From contig JAQWMQ010000016.1 of the NCBI GenBank assembly GCA_029246705.1, positions 62,001-126,000 of the forward strand: 64,000 nucleotides of DNA. Reading direction: 5' to 3'. The stretch is from Phycisphaerales bacterium. Its GTDB lineage: Bacteria > Planctomycetota > Phycisphaerae > Phycisphaerales > SM1A02. The first letter of the stretch is position 1, and each line of letters starts with the position of its first letter. Made by a program: the position numbers and the translations under genes. Positions 63,822 to 64,000 of the stretch are shown in pieces. The notes beneath the pieces are model-generated. The model saw nothing but the letters and a program-made list of their open reading frames with translations. It made no database searches and was not told the DNA's origin.

Positions 63822-64000
63822 CCCGAGCTCAGCTGAGGATCCGATTGATGACGGCTCGACGCCCTCGGCCGAGGCTGAGGCTGTTCAGGCGTTGATCTCG
63901 GGTGGCGGCAAGGTCGATCGAGATGCCCTCGAGGCCCTGTACGCAGGCATCGAAGAGACCGACCCAGATGCTCGACCACGGGTCCGCTTCACGCTTTCCC
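63814..64000 (+). CDS. Start of an unrecognised protein (cut by window end)
   Basis: The open frame starts at GTG 63814, overlapping the end of the previous gene by 8 bases, and runs to the window end (62 codons). The N-terminus is acidic and Ser/Ala-rich (VVDPSSAEDPIDDGSTPS), followed by AVQALISGGGKVDRDALEALYAGIEE. Third-position G/C bias supports coding. There is too little sequence to name a family. Confidence 0.5.
   Translation, partial: MVDPSSAEDPIDDGSTPSAEAEAVQALISGGGKVDRDALEALYAGIEETDPDARPRVRFTLS

Overview
The window is high-GC bacterial chromosome and looks like a planctomycete, most likely of the Phycisphaerae/Phycisphaerales type. The evidence is the DUF1800/DUF1501 pair, secreted FG-GAP and DUF839 (PhoX) proteins, a CX4CH haem-like secreted protein, hpnCDE hopanoid/squalene genes, a large NAD-glutamate dehydrogenase, a cysteine-free FmdB-like protein and an unusual L34. 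Genes are dense and lie on both strands, and many are joined by 4-base start/stop overlaps. I see no prophage, insertion sequence, CRISPR array or defence island.

Layout. 1-1616: hscA chaperone, cut by the window edge. 1.7-2.6 kb: an AT-richer sigma factor gene whose 3' end overlaps a small ORF. 2.65-3.38 kb: a gene-free stretch folding into about ten consecutive hairpins. 3.4-8.1 kb: lipoprotein, then pheT, cyclodeaminase-like, zinc-ribbon and hydrolase genes. 8.1-18 kb: secreted proteins (trypsin-like protease, FG-GAP, PhoX), an LplT-like transporter and gamma-glutamyltransferase. 18.1 kb: tRNA-Leu(CAG). 18.3-21.9 kb: recA, UDP-xylose synthase, anmK. 22-26.5 kb: a phosphate cluster (PhoB-like, PhoR-like, Na/Pi transporter, PhoU-like). 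27-33 kb: rnc, rpmH, aroK, uppP, ligA. 33-41 kb: FmdB-like, sugar isomerase, thioesterase-like, membrane protein, DUF1800/DUF1501/HMA lipoprotein, nrnA, ribF. 41-51 kb: glutamate dehydrogenase, DUF4139 protein, sugar isomerase and two secreted proteins. 51-57.4 kb: hpnC-hpnD-hpnE-queG, divergent from ispH-rlmN. 57.4-64 kb: a divergent 2-oxoacid:ferredoxin oxidoreductase-like protein, HAD phosphatase, APH-like kinase, a TPR-type membrane protein with a PATSE repeat, and a partial gene.

The main discovery candidate is the hairpin array at about 3.02-3.33 kb. Five of its hairpins present the hexaloop ANGGAN closed by a C-G pair, which is the CsrA/RsmE recognition site (CANGGANG). One of them matches ACANGGANGU exactly. 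It therefore resembles a CsrB/RsmZ-type CsrA-sequestering RNA, a class I know only from Gammaproteobacteria. Strand is not settled, because an intrinsic terminator on the opposite strand lies just beyond it.

A second genome-wide signal is a TANNNT -10-like box 5-9 bases before the start codon of at least twelve genes that begin transcription units. This suggests frequent leaderless or near-leaderless mRNAs. Start codons were refined from family alignments in memory, ribosome-binding sites and overlaps. No database search was possible.
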